Below are positions 10,338-19,248 of a stretch of 64,000 nucleotides of DNA, one piece after another (position 1 is the stretch's first letter; each line of letters begins with the position of its first letter). The translations under genes were made by a program, and so were the position numbers. Under the pieces are notes generated by a model. That model saw only the letters and a program-made list of their open reading frames with translations, did no database searches and was not told the origin of the DNA. Source of the DNA: an uncultured Eggerthella sp. (GTDB lineage Bacteria; Actinomycetota; Coriobacteriia; Coriobacteriales; Eggerthellaceae); NCBI GenBank assembly GCA_900538545.1, contig UPYK01000001.1, positions 62,001 to 126,000 on the forward strand. Reading direction: 5' to 3'.

Positions 10338-11630
10338 CTAGCAGCGGTTCGGCGCATTCTTCCTGTCGTAGAAGAATACGTTGATAACCAGGATGGCGGC
10401 GAAGATGACCGCGGATACCGCGAACATCACCAGCGGGCTCGTGGATGCGAGCAGAACGCCGATGGTGAACGGGCCGTATGCTCCGATAGCGGAGGTCCAG
10501 CCAACTACTGCGCCACCTTGAACAGGCGGGAAGAGCACGGCCATCTGCTGGGTGGTGGAGGCGTTGCCGCATCCTGTCCAGAAGAACACCCACCACATCG
10601 CGATCATCCAGACCCAGCAACCCATAACAGAGTCGGGCTTGTAGACGCATAGGAAGATGAGACCGATGATCACCGCTGCAGCCATGATCGTGGTCACGCG
10701 TCCGCCACGGATCTTGTCCGAGACCTTGCCTGCTCCCACACGGGCAAGAGCGCCGATAGCAGGTCCGACCCACGCGAAGGCGATGGCCGAAGGCGCGCCC
10801 TCGATATGGTTGAAGACGCCATCTCCCATCAGCGCGAAATGCGCGCCCAAACCTGCGAAGGTGGCGAACGTTCCGTAGTAGAACAAGGTCATGAACCAGG
10901 TGTGCTTGCTCTTGAAGATGGACATCTGAGTCTTGAAGTTCGCCGTGACCGGGACCGAACGCAGCAAGACGATAGCCAGGATGGAGAGGATCACTACGAG
11001 CGGAACCCATATCCAGCCAGCGTTCTGGAGCCAGATCTCTTTGACTTGACCCGCCACTACTTCATGCTGCGGAGAGCCTAAGATCCCGAATACGGAAAAC
11101 GTGATGACGATCGGCGTTACGAATTGGACGAGCGAGGTGCCGAAGTCCGACAGACCGCCTTGAACGCCGAGGGCAAAGCCGCGCTTGCTCTTCGGGAAGT
11201 AATAATTGGTGGATGCCATGAGTCCCGAGAAGGTGCCGCCGCCGATACCAGCAAGGAAGGCGAACAGCATCAGCACTTCGAAAGGAAGCCCCGGGTTCGT
11301 TACCGCATATATCCAGCAACCAAGCGGAACGAGCAACAAGATGGTCGACATAAAGACCAGCTTGCGCGTACCCATTATGGGCGGTAGGAAGGTCCATAAG
11401 ATACGCAGGGTGCCTGCTGAGAGGCCTACCATCGCCACGAGCCAATAAAGCTGGCTTGCATCAAGGTGGAAACCGACGGCGTTGAGATGCGGTGCCAGTG
11501 AGGGCACGAGGTACCAAGCGCAAAAGCCGAAGGTCAACGAGAAGGTGGAGATCCAGACCGTGGTCCAAGCCAAGCGCTTGTCCCATTTCTTCGGGTCTTC
11601 AGGATCCCATTCTTTTATATCTGCTTTCAT
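10338..11630 (-). CDS. narK: Nitrate/nitrite MFS transporter, NarK family
   Basis: Multi-pass (about 12 helices) major facilitator of the nitrate/nitrite porter type, 430 aa. Supporting features are the N-terminal KEWDPEDPKKWDKR stretch, the glycine-rich helix GIGGGTFSGLMASTNYYFP, and FPPVQGGAVVGWTSAIGAYGP near the C-terminus, all characteristic of NarK/NasA porters. The ATG at 11630 has GGAAGTGA upstream; ten extra upstream codons are possible but lack a ribosome site. It is the first gene of the leftward nar-fdh run and probably imports nitrate and/or exports nitrite. Confidence 0.9.
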   Translation of the reverse strand: MKADIKEWDPEDPKKWDKRLAWTTVWISTFSLTFGFCAWYLVPSLAPHLNAVGFHLDASQLYWLVAMVGLSAGTLRILWTFLPPIMGTRKLVFMSTILLLVPLGCWIYAVTNPGLPFEVLMLFAFLAGIGGGTFSGLMASTNYYFPKSKRGFALGVQGGLSDFGTSLVQFVTPIVITFSVFGILGSPQHEVVAGQVKEIWLQNAGWIWVPLVVILSILAIVLLRSVPVTANFKTQMSIFKSKHTWFMTLFYYGTFATFAGLGAHFALMGDGVFNHIEGAPSAIAFAWVGPAIGALARVGAGKVSDKIRGGRVTTIMAAAVIIGLIFLCVYKPDSVMGCWVWMIAMWWVFFWTGCGNASTTQQMAVLFPPVQGGAVVGWTSAIGAYGPFTIGVLLASTSPLVMFAVSAVIFAAILVINVFFYDRKNAPNRC

Positions 11631-11935
11631 GGCGATCACTTCCGTTCTTAGTGAATGCAACGGCCTTAAAACAGCGGTTGAAATGCCGTCTACATAAACC
11701 CTCCATGAGCATACCTAATCTTGTTAATTCAACAGTGCGTATTGGATTGTTCTAATCTTTCTGTAGGTCTTTTGTTGGACACTTGTTACCTATGCTGTTA
11801 GCCTGCGCTTTCAGGCGAGACCTCATGTCCTACGAGCCTGAGTGTTCGTTCGTTCATCGGTCGATGTTGCCTATAATGAATCGAACGCTGTTTCGATGAC
11901 GACGAGCGCCTGCGCGCGTTTGAAAGGACCATACG
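11631..11935. promoter_or_regulatory. Divergent narK/narJ control region with narJ promoter
   Basis: This 305-base gap separates narK (leftward) from narJ (rightward). On the plus strand TATAAT at 11872-11877 with TTCGTT at 11849-11854 (17-base spacer) is a plausible narJ promoter. TGTTAATTCAACA at 11722-11734 is a near-palindrome positioned upstream of narK. I looked for an FNR-like TTGAT-N4-ATCAA site and did not find one. Which regulator reads this region is not visible. Confidence 0.45.
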
Positions 11936-12565
11936 ATGATCTGGGAATTGAAAGCTCTTGCCTGTCTTTTGCTCTATCCGGATGACGACCTTCTGGAAAG
12001 CCTTCCCGAGATCGATGCGGTGTTGCAGAAGAGCGAAGAGTTGAAAGCTGGCTCGAAGAAGCGCCTGGATGAGTTCGTCGCATGGGTCAAAGGAACGGAC
12101 CTTACCTCGCTCCAGTCCGCTTATGTGTCGACCTTCGATATCGGCAAGCATGCGAGCTTGAACCTCTTCGAGCACACGCAGGGCGATTCGCGCGATAGAG
12201 GACACGTGATGGTGGAGCTGAACAGGCTCTACAAAGAGCATGGACTCGATCTGACCACCACCGAATTACCGGATCATCTGCCCGTTTTCCTTGAGTTCAT
12301 CGCAGGGCTCGAGCGTGAAGATGCCCTGCTCTGGCTCGAGAGCACGATTGAACCCATTCGCAAGATCGATCGAGAGCTCCAGCTTGATGAGAGCCCTTGG
12401 GAGGCTGTGAGCGCAGCGCTGATCGACTTTTCGGGGGCAGAGCGCGAAGCGTCCTCGGAGCGTTCGACTGCTGAGATGATTCCGACGCTCGATGCGGAAT
12501 ACTTCGAAGCTCCGGTCACCTTCGGCGGTTCCGTCAACCCTGTTTCATCCTCAGCAGCGCTCTAA
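11936..12565 (+). CDS. narJ: Nitrate reductase molybdenum-cofactor assembly chaperone
   Basis: NarJ-family (TorD-like) chaperone needed for cofactor insertion into NarG; not part of the final enzyme. The 209-residue helical protein contains the family hallmark YVSTFDIGKHASLNLFEH followed by GDSRDRGH, and LPDHLPVFLEFI. AAAGGACC lies 5 bases before the ATG. It is transcribed away from narKGHI, an arrangement that separates the chaperone from the structural genes. Confidence 0.92.
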   Translation: MIWELKALACLLLYPDDDLLESLPEIDAVLQKSEELKAGSKKRLDEFVAWVKGTDLTSLQSAYVSTFDIGKHASLNLFEHTQGDSRDRGHVMVELNRLYKEHGLDLTTTELPDHLPVFLEFIAGLEREDALLWLESTIEPIRKIDRELQLDESPWEAVSAALIDFSGAEREASSERSTAEMIPTLDAEYFEAPVTFGGSVNPVSSSAAL

Positions 12566-12997
12566 GCTCCCCTGCGAGTGCGAGCCTAACATCAGTATCA
12601 AAAGCATAGTTTCTTGGTTTTCTTGATCTGCCCGACCATCGCGATCCCGTTCGCTGTTGGGCGATGAGACAGCGCAACTTGTGTTGAACTTTGCGCTGAG
12701 CTTCCCGCTGAACTGCCTAATCGATGGCCTCTACTCAATAAGTAGTGAGGGTATTGTTTTACGGTATCTGAACAATACGTAGCCTCTTGTGATGCTTTGT
12801 GGTTTTGAGCTCTCTACTATATGAGATGTGTTCGAAGGACCAACGATGAACGCGTTCATCCTGTCTCGTGCGTAGCGCGGATCCGCCTTCGGTGGAGAAG
12901 AGCCTTAAGGAATCTTCGGCAAGGAGAATAGCGGCATAGCTCGGTGAATCGAGGGTCTTGCGAACATGGGGGAAACTTAGCCAAAAGGAGGAATAAC
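12566..12997 (+). promoter_or_regulatory. Long leader/control region upstream of caiD with inverted repeats
   Basis: No gene is visible in these 432 bases. An 8-bp perfect hairpin (CAGCGCAA 12670-12677, TTGCGCTG 12691-12698) may end narJ transcription but lacks a T-run. GTATTGTT at 12751-12758 and AACAATAC at 12771-12778 form a perfect 8-bp inverted repeat with a 12-base spacer, preceded by CTACT-caata-AGTAG (12731-12745). TACTAT at 12815-12820 could be a -10 box, without a convincing -35. AAGGAGG at 12985-12991 is the caiD ribosome site. Confidence 0.5.
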
Positions 12998-13783
12998 ATG
13001 GCAGATTACTACGGAACAGATACGGTCGTTTCAGACCTTCGTGACGATGGCCTTTTGATCATGCGCATCAATCGACCAGATGTTGCTAACGCTTTGAATG
13101 GCGAAACGTCTCGCGCGATGGAGAATATCATGAACCACGCTGAGACGGATCCAGCAGTCCGTGCGATCATCGTTACGGGTACGGGCAAGGTATTTTGCGC
13201 TGGCGAAGATCTTTCGGAGCTTTCTGAAGGTGGCGAGTGCCAGACGGTCACCGAGCATGGTTTCGGTGGTTTGACCGCGCGCGTTTGCTCGAAGCCGATC
13301 ATCGCAGCAGTGAATGGTAGTGCTGCAGGTGGCGGTATGGAGATCGCGATCTCCTGCGACATCGTGGTCGCCAATGAGAATGCGAAATTCGGCTGCACCG
13401 AAGTCGGCCTTGGCATCATCGCTTCAACGGGCGGCATCGTGCGTCTTGCTCGCGACATCAACCGCAAGGATTGCATGGAGCTGCTGTTGACCGGCAAGAA
13501 GATCAAAGCGCCTGAGGCGAAGGAGCTTGGCCTGATCAACTATGCTGTTCCTGCGGATGAGGTCATGGATAAGGCGATCGAGATCGCTGAGACTATCCTG
13601 CAGAATGCGCCGCTCGCGCTCAAATGGACCAAGTATCTTGTCCATGCTTGCGACCAGATGAGCGAAGAGGATGCTATGCGCTATTGCGATGCTGCATACC
13701 GCTTCCTTGAGAAGACGGAAGACGGCATCGAAGGACCGCTGGCCTTCACCGAAAAGCGCGAGCCGAAGTGGGTCGGTCGCTAG
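12998..13783 (+). CDS. caiD: CaiD-like enoyl-CoA hydratase (crotonase family)
   Basis: Crotonase-fold protein, 261 aa, expected to hydrate an enoyl-CoA; in E. coli CaiD the reaction is crotonobetainyl-CoA to carnitinyl-CoA. The two catalytic glutamates of CaiD are retained, in GGGME and in CTEVGLG. The C-terminus (DGIEGPLAFTEKREPKW) closely matches the CaiD end. Start chosen at 12998 because AAGGAGG lies 6 bases upstream; 18 extra upstream residues have no ribosome site. It faces the other cai-like genes convergently and is followed by a strong hairpin. The true substrate is inferred. Confidence 0.85.
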   Translation: MADYYGTDTVVSDLRDDGLLIMRINRPDVANALNGETSRAMENIMNHAETDPAVRAIIVTGTGKVFCAGEDLSELSEGGECQTVTEHGFGGLTARVCSKPIIAAVNGSAAGGGMEIAISCDIVVANENAKFGCTEVGLGIIASTGGIVRLARDINRKDCMELLLTGKKIKAPEAKELGLINYAVPADEVMDKAIEIAETILQNAPLALKWTKYLVHACDQMSEEDAMRYCDAAYRFLEKTEDGIEGPLAFTEKREPKWVGR

Positions 13784-13841
13784 TCCTTGGACGGATGCTG
13801 TCTTACAAGACAACAGCTTGAACATACCCTCCTAAAGATAA

Positions 13842-13873
13842 GGAAAAGGCACGTGCTCGGAGGTGCCTTTTCC
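13842..13873. terminator. Hairpin between convergent caiD and MBL hydrolase
   Basis: GGAAAAGGCAC (13842-13852) pairs perfectly with GTGCCTTTTCC (13863-13873), an 11-bp stem with a 10-base loop. It lies between two converging genes, so it probably acts as a bidirectional terminator. The following T-run is weak on the plus strand. Confidence 0.7.
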
Positions 13874-13937
13874 TCGTTTATGGGCCAGATCGCCTGGTCA
13901 GTCCATGCGGTCTGGCTTTTTGTTCGTGAAGGGTTTG

Positions 13938-15014
13938 CTAGAAACCGCTCGCAGCTTTGAGACGGTAGATCCCGTCGTCTGTGAGTACCATGCGCTGGAC
14001 GATGCCCTGCGCCACGAGCGTTTGGATCATGACGAACGTTTCAAGCAGCAGGTAGTAGCGCGCGACCGCAGGAAGCTTGTACCACTGCTCAGGTTCAGGG
14101 CGCTTCGAACAGAGGCGGGCCACCGTCTCTCCCATGCAATAGGGATGCGCAGCGATGGCGCGCAGTACCTCACGACGGCGCTCAACTTTGCGATCGATGA
14201 TCTCGTTGATGCGGTCCGAGAAGCCCTCCTTGATCGGGCTGCCATGACCAGGGAGCACCAGGCGGGGTTTCAGCTTCTGCACCTTCTTCAGGCTCTCGAA
14301 ATAGCGCTCGTAGCCGTCCTCACCGGTGAAGAACGAATCGATAGCGGGCGTGGTGATGGTAAGCACGTGATCGCCACTGAACAGGATGCCCGCATCGGCA
14401 TCGAAGAGCACGAGCGAATCGGGGGAATGCCCTGGCACCTCGAAGACCTGGAGCGTGCGATTCCCGACCGTGATGGTATCACCCTCCTGAACAGGGTGGA
14501 TATCAAAGCGCTCCTCGTCGATGAAGATCGTTTCGCGGTTGCAGGCTTCGTAGGCCTGCGCATCAGCAGGGCTCGCACCCATCGCCAGCATGCGGCGGAA
14601 GAAGAGCTCATCGATCTCGGAGGCGGTCGGCTCATGCCTGCTTTCGAACCCGATCCGCGACCCGTAAATGGGGGTGCCCGGCGCCAAGATGTCATTCACC
14701 TGACCAGAATGGTCGAAGTGTTGGTGCGTCAAGAAGAGCCTGAGCTTGCCGAGATCGACCCCGATCGCTTCGAGTGCCTCGCACATGATGTGGTAGGACT
14801 GTTCGCCTGGCGCACCGGCATCCACCATCAGCCACTCTCCATCGTCGTAGACCAGATAGCTATTGGAAACGCCATCACCGAGATTCTTGAAGCGCACATG
14901 GGCTGAATAGACGAGCGGATCTTCGCAGACCAGCTCCCAATGGCATTCGGGCTGCGGCTCGTCTGGGCGCTCGTGCGTGTGCAAGGAGTGCTGTTGAGGC
15001 TGTTGTTCGAACAT
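13938..15014 (-). CDS. Metallo-beta-lactamase fold hydrolase
   Basis: Metal-dependent hydrolase of 358 aa. The HxHxDH motif is H97-Q-H99-F-D101-H102, and later ligands are visible in VPGHSPDS and FSGDHVL, with LPGHGSP near residue 250. A C-terminal helical extension ends the protein, as in LACTB2-like or glyoxalase II-like hydrolases that have a winged-helix tail. Within the cai-like cluster it could cleave a thioester or an ester, but the substrate is not readable. Transcribed leftward downstream of the MFS gene after an 85-base gap. Confidence 0.85.
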   Translation of the reverse strand: MFEQQPQQHSLHTHERPDEPQPECHWELVCEDPLVYSAHVRFKNLGDGVSNSYLVYDDGEWLMVDAGAPGEQSYHIMCEALEAIGVDLGKLRLFLTHQHFDHSGQVNDILAPGTPIYGSRIGFESRHEPTASEIDELFFRRMLAMGASPADAQAYEACNRETIFIDEERFDIHPVQEGDTITVGNRTLQVFEVPGHSPDSLVLFDADAGILFSGDHVLTITTPAIDSFFTGEDGYERYFESLKKVQKLKPRLVLPGHGSPIKEGFSDRINEIIDRKVERRREVLRAIAAHPYCMGETVARLCSKRPEPEQWYKLPAVARYYLLLETFVMIQTLVAQGIVQRMVLTDDGIYRLKAASGF

Positions 15015-15099
15015 AGATGCCAGCTTACCAGACGAAACTGCCCAAACGGATCTTGAGCGCCATTACGAAACTTGAACGTTGCGCAGGCGCCGTCGATCG

Positions 15100-16638
15100 C
15101 TAGTTCAACATGCTCGATTCCTGGAGCGACTGTCCACGTGTCTCCGGTGCCATTATGACCGAAAGCACCAATCCCAAAATGACGAGTCCTGCAGCTACCA
15201 GCATGGTCGGTCCAACGCCGAAGTTCTCGAGGAAGATCGGCGTACCGTAGGTCGAGATGATAGTGCCGATACGCGAGATCGAGATGGAGATGCCCACCGC
15301 TGATGCGCGCACATGGGTAGGGAAGAGCTCATTGGGGTAGAGCCACTGCAAGATGCCCGGGCCTCCGCTGAAGAATGCGTAAAGTCCGAATGCGATGATC
15401 ACGACCCAGATCGGCGCATCAGGGAAGATGCCCAAGATCACGAGACCAACAGCCATGAAGAACAGCGATCCGATCAGAAGCGGGCGTCTGCCCAAGGAAT
15501 TGAGCCAGAACATGGCTGGGATCGTGCCGATCAGGAAGAAGAGGCTCACCGCGCTCTCACCCAGAATGGACATGCGTCCTTCCGAAAGGCCGAACGCGCT
15601 CATGATGTCGGGGCCGAACGTGTAGATCGCGTACATGGGAACGACCTGGCAAAGCGTTAAGATGCCCAGGTAGATGATGCGCTTGAAGTAACCCGCCTTG
15701 AACAGGAATCCAAGCGAAGTCTTCGTGGGCTGCTCGTCCTCATGGATCTCGATATCCTCACCGAACACGCGGTCCATGACTGCACGCGCTTCAGCGAACT
15801 TCCCTTTGCTCTGCAGCCAGAGTGGGGACTCGGGGATGTCGTGCCTGCCGATCAAGAGGATGATGCAGGGAACGACCGCGCTGCCGAGCATCCACTTCCA
15901 GCCATCTTCTATCCCTACCAGTGCAAAACCGACGAAAGCTGCGGCTGTTGCGCCCAAATACCACGCAGCCGAGACTGCGCCCATCGAGATGGACCGGTGC
16001 GCCTTCGGGGTGAACTCGGCTATGAGCGAGGTGGCGATGGGGTAGTCTGCGCCTACGAAGAGACCTATCGCGAAGCGTGCCAAGACCAGCTGGAGCGGGT
16101 CAGCGGCGAAGACCGAGAGTACTGAGAATACTCCAATGGCCACTACGTCGATGATGAACATGGCGCGCCGGCCTACCAGGTCGGTCAGCCAGCCGCCTAG
16201 GATCGTGCCGAAGAAGATGCCCAAAAACACCGAAGCGCCAACCGCGGCGCTCCACATGGTATCGAGGGCGAAGAGAGGGGTGATCTGGGTGAGTGCTACG
16301 CCGATGATGGCAAGGACGTAGCCATCCAGGAAGGATCCGCCGCTCGAGAAGAAGGTGATCTTGCGCAAAAAGGGCGTCATCTTGACATCATCGATGGTCT
16401 TGTTGACAGCCTTCTTGACCTTAGTTGCTACTTCATCGACGGTGGCATTGGTCGCGCGTTCGCTCGCACCTCCTGAAGCGGGAGCAGACGCAGTTCCCGA
16501 AACAGCTGCTACCGCGCTACACGCAGCTACCGATGTAGTGGATGTAGGCGCCGAAGCAGCCGCACCTGCCGATGCGGCAACAGGTGCTGCTTGTGGTGGA
16601 CTTACTGCTTGCGTGATCTTCTTGATCGCTCGTCTCAT
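15100..16638 (-). CDS. MFS transporter (sugar/metabolite porter type) with Ala/Ser-rich N-terminal extension
   Basis: Twelve-helix major facilitator, 512 aa. It has the loop motif GGWLTDLVGRRAMF, RFAIGLFVGADYPI and the C-terminal APETRGQSL that mark the metabolite:H+ symporter/sugar porter branch (aromatic-acid and organic-acid porters belong here). Residues 1-85 are unusual: an Ala/Ser/Thr/Pro-rich low-complexity stretch followed by a short Lys-rich amphipathic segment, ahead of the first helix. GGTGAGAGG precedes the ATG. It sits between the MaoC-like and MBL genes, so import of the cluster's substrate or export of its product is likely. Confidence 0.82.
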   Translation of the reverse strand: MRRAIKKITQAVSPPQAAPVAASAGAAASAPTSTTSVAACSAVAAVSGTASAPASGGASERATNATVDEVATKVKKAVNKTIDDVKMTPFLRKITFFSSGGSFLDGYVLAIIGVALTQITPLFALDTMWSAAVGASVFLGIFFGTILGGWLTDLVGRRAMFIIDVVAIGVFSVLSVFAADPLQLVLARFAIGLFVGADYPIATSLIAEFTPKAHRSISMGAVSAAWYLGATAAAFVGFALVGIEDGWKWMLGSAVVPCIILLIGRHDIPESPLWLQSKGKFAEARAVMDRVFGEDIEIHEDEQPTKTSLGFLFKAGYFKRIIYLGILTLCQVVPMYAIYTFGPDIMSAFGLSEGRMSILGESAVSLFFLIGTIPAMFWLNSLGRRPLLIGSLFFMAVGLVILGIFPDAPIWVVIIAFGLYAFFSGGPGILQWLYPNELFPTHVRASAVGISISISRIGTIISTYGTPIFLENFGVGPTMLVAAGLVILGLVLSVIMAPETRGQSLQESSMLN

Positions 16639-16660
16639 GACCTCTCACCTTATTCCAACG

Positions 16661-17533
16661 TTAGTTCCATTCTACGATTCCGTAATTCAGATGCGGTTTT
16701 GCTCCGGTCATATTGGCATCGGCATCGACCAATTGAAAGCGCCCTTCGTTCTCACCGACGCGCCACATGCGCGTTGTGAGTGTTTGACCTGGTATGACCG
16801 GGGAAGTGATGCGCGTTTTGAAGCGCGTCATGCGTTCAGGTTGGCCCGGGAACCAGGTTGAGATGAGGTGGCGCATAGCGAACCCACCCAGGCTCACTCC
16901 GTGAACGATCGGACGCGCAAGGCCTGTTTGTTCGGTGTAGGCCCAATCGATGTGCTGCTGATGCCAATCGCCCATCAGCCGATAGATGAGCGGCATGTTG
17001 AAGGGGACCGTCTCGGTCACTTCGGCATCTGGCAAGCGATCGGGGATCTCCACCACATCGTGCGGAGGCTTCGGACCGCCCCAGCCGCCATCGTTGATGC
17101 AGACGTCCCAGGTCTTGACCGTGCAAAGATGAGTGCCGTCGTTGCTGTAGCTCCTGCCTGTTTGCAAAGAAAGGCATCCGCGACCCTCGCCGCGATCGTA
17201 GAGTGCGTCTTGCGTGACGAAGGTCTCGACACGATCGGACATCTTGAAGGGGGCATGGAGCTCGATCTCGAATCCGTAGTGGAGCGACCCTGAATAGTCG
17301 TATCCATAATCGAGCGTACGCGTCATCTCTTCGTTCACTGTGAGCGGCACGCCGAAGATGGGCAAGACCGCCAGATGGGGGTCGTTCGCATCGCCTTCGT
17401 TGAGGTATTCAAGATCGGTGATGCCGTCGTAGCCCGCATTGCAGCCGAGCGCACAGATCTCCAAGTCCCTGAAATCGTACGAGCGTACGAAGGGGCCGAA
17501 CTCTTTTCCAACGATTTCGGTACTGATCGCCAT
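16661..17533 (-). CDS. MaoC-like (hotdog-fold) enoyl-CoA hydratase
   Basis: About 290 aa, the length of a double-hotdog MaoC/MFE-2-type hydratase. The C-terminal half contains YRLMGDWHQQHID followed by RPIVHGVSLGG, matching the hydratase-2 motif in which Asp and His (D-x4-H) activate water. The N-terminal half has the substrate-binding-like hotdog. It would be a second hydratase beside CaiD, so hydration may occur at two stages or with opposite stereochemistry. Start is uncertain: ATG 17533 has GAGAGG 12 bases away, ATG 17542 only 3 bases away. Between caiC and the MFS gene on the same strand. Confidence 0.78.
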   Translation of the reverse strand: MAISTEIVGKEFGPFVRSYDFRDLEICALGCNAGYDGITDLEYLNEGDANDPHLAVLPIFGVPLTVNEEMTRTLDYGYDYSGSLHYGFEIELHAPFKMSDRVETFVTQDALYDRGEGRGCLSLQTGRSYSNDGTHLCTVKTWDVCINDGGWGGPKPPHDVVEIPDRLPDAEVTETVPFNMPLIYRLMGDWHQQHIDWAYTEQTGLARPIVHGVSLGGFAMRHLISTWFPGQPERMTRFKTRITSPVIPGQTLTTRMWRVGENEGRFQLVDADANMTGAKPHLNYGIVEWN

Positions 17534-17631
17534 GGCGTTCATCAACCTCTCTCATCATTTGCGCGCAGAAGCGTATGATCGCCTGCGCAGTGCGGAGCGA
17601 AACTGGGTGCAAGTTCTCGCTTTCCGCGTGG

Positions 17632-19248
17632 TCAGCTTAAGAGCTTCTTCTCGATCTTCATGCTGCAAGTACGCGGGAAATCTTCAACGACCTCGTAGAA
17701 GGTGGGGACCTTGAACGATGCCATGTGGTCCTTGCAGTACTGCTCGACTTCCGCAAGCGTCATGCTCTCGCCTGGTGCGAAGCGAACGAACGCCTTGATG
17801 GCTTGATCGCGGATCGGATCAGGAACGCCGATCACCGCAGCCTCAGCGATGGCAGGATGCTGTTCGAGGATCTCCTCGAGTTCGGTAGTGGAGATGTTCT
17901 CTCCTGACCTCTTAACCATGTTAACCTTGCGATCGACGAAGTAGAACCAACCGTTATCATCCTGATAACCTTGATCTCCTGTTTTGAGCCAGCCGTCGAC
18001 GCTGAAGGTATTCTCGGTCGCTTCGGGGTTGTTGTAGTACTCGAGCATCACCGAACGGCCACGCTCGCCTTTTATCTGGATCTCGCCAACCTCGCCAGGT
18101 GGCAGTTCGTTATCATTCATGTCGCAGATGCGCGCCTTGTAGCCGAGTCCTGCGCGCCCCACCGAAGGCCAGTTACGTGCGCCAACGGGCGGGTCGGTGA
18201 TAGCCCAGCCGATCGATTCGGTTGATCCGTAGGTGTTCATGATCCTCATGTTGAAGCGTTGCTCGAATTCTTCCTTTTCCGCATCGGTGATGGGGATGAA
18301 GTAGAGCACCTCACGCACGCAGTGGTTCTTCTCTTCAGGGTCGACCGGTTGGAGAAGCAGCGTACGCAGCATCATGGCAACGCATTGGATGACGGTGGCC
18401 TTGTAATGGCGGATCTGCTTCATGAAGCGGGTTGCCGAATACTTCTCGACGATGATGAGGGAGGCTCCTGCGGTGATCACAGGCATCAGGGCGGCCAGCT
18501 GGAAATTCGAGTGGCACGCGGGCATCGAGGTCAGCACGCGATCGCTGCCGCGCAGCGAGACCTCCCAATCGCCATACAACCCCGAGAACACCATGTTCGC
18601 GTGCGTGAGCACCACGCCTTTCGGGCGGGAGGTGGTGCCTGAGGTGTAGATGATCTGCACGGGATCGTCGGAGGCAAGCTCGCAGGAATCGCGCAGGATC
18701 GCGCTCTGTTCGCAGCGCATCATCCAGAAATCGTAGATGCCCTGCTGGCCTTCTTCGACCGTGCCGAGCGGTGTGTAGATGCTCGAGAAATCGATATTGC
18801 TCTTGGGAGATTCAGTGCCCGCGCGCGCTACTACCACGCCTTTGGGGAAGTAATGGCCGCGTGCGAGCAGCTCCTGGTACGTCTCGTAGAAGAGCGGCTC
18901 GACCACGACGCAAATCGCGTCCGAATTCTCCAGAATGTACTCGGCTTCGTCAGCGAGATATTGCTCGTTGATGGGCACTGCCACCGCGCCGATCTTCGCA
19001 AGGCCGAACAGGCACATCAAGAATTCCGGTGAGCTGTGGAGGTGAAGGGCCACGTGATCGCCCTTCTCGATGCCGAGATCGAGAAACACATTAGCGATAC
19101 GGTTGACATCCTCGTCGAATGCGGCATAGGTGTATTCGAACACATCGCCTACGCGGTTCTGGAACGTGAGGAAGTGTCGTCTTCCCTTGCGCTCGACCAC
19201 GCTTTGCCACAGGTCACGGAGCGTTTCGTTTCCTACGATGTCGGCCAT
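17632..19248 (-). CDS. caiC: CaiC-like acyl-CoA ligase (AMP-forming)
   Basis: ANL-superfamily ligase of 538 aa that would activate a carboxylic acid with ATP and CoA. The phosphate loop YTSGTTSRPKGVV is identical in form to CaiC of E. coli. MNTYGSTESIGWA (A5), DGWLKTGDQGY (A7) and VDRKVNMVKRSGENIS (A8) follow in order, and the end retains a lysine in CSMKIEKK. Overall similarity to crotonobetaine/carnitine-CoA ligase is high from memory. GGAGGGG lies 7 bases before the ATG. A 311-base structured gap separates it from caiB upstream. Confidence 0.88.
   Translation of the reverse strand: MADIVGNETLRDLWQSVVERKGRRHFLTFQNRVGDVFEYTYAAFDEDVNRIANVFLDLGIEKGDHVALHLHSSPEFLMCLFGLAKIGAVAVPINEQYLADEAEYILENSDAICVVVEPLFYETYQELLARGHYFPKGVVVARAGTESPKSNIDFSSIYTPLGTVEEGQQGIYDFWMMRCEQSAILRDSCELASDDPVQIIYTSGTTSRPKGVVLTHANMVFSGLYGDWEVSLRGSDRVLTSMPACHSNFQLAALMPVITAGASLIIVEKYSATRFMKQIRHYKATVIQCVAMMLRTLLLQPVDPEEKNHCVREVLYFIPITDAEKEEFEQRFNMRIMNTYGSTESIGWAITDPPVGARNWPSVGRAGLGYKARICDMNDNELPPGEVGEIQIKGERGRSVMLEYYNNPEATENTFSVDGWLKTGDQGYQDDNGWFYFVDRKVNMVKRSGENISTTELEEILEQHPAIAEAAVIGVPDPIRDQAIKAFVRFAPGESMTLAEVEQYCKDHMASFKVPTFYEVVEDFPRTCSMKIEKKLLS

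Noticed and set aside
11631..11935. FNR-type site for anaerobic nar control
   Set aside because: No TTGAT-N4-ATCAA-like sequence found; only a different near-palindrome is present.
13863..14906. 347-codon open frame on the plus strand
   Set aside because: Antisense to the MBL hydrolase whose motifs are clear; no family features.
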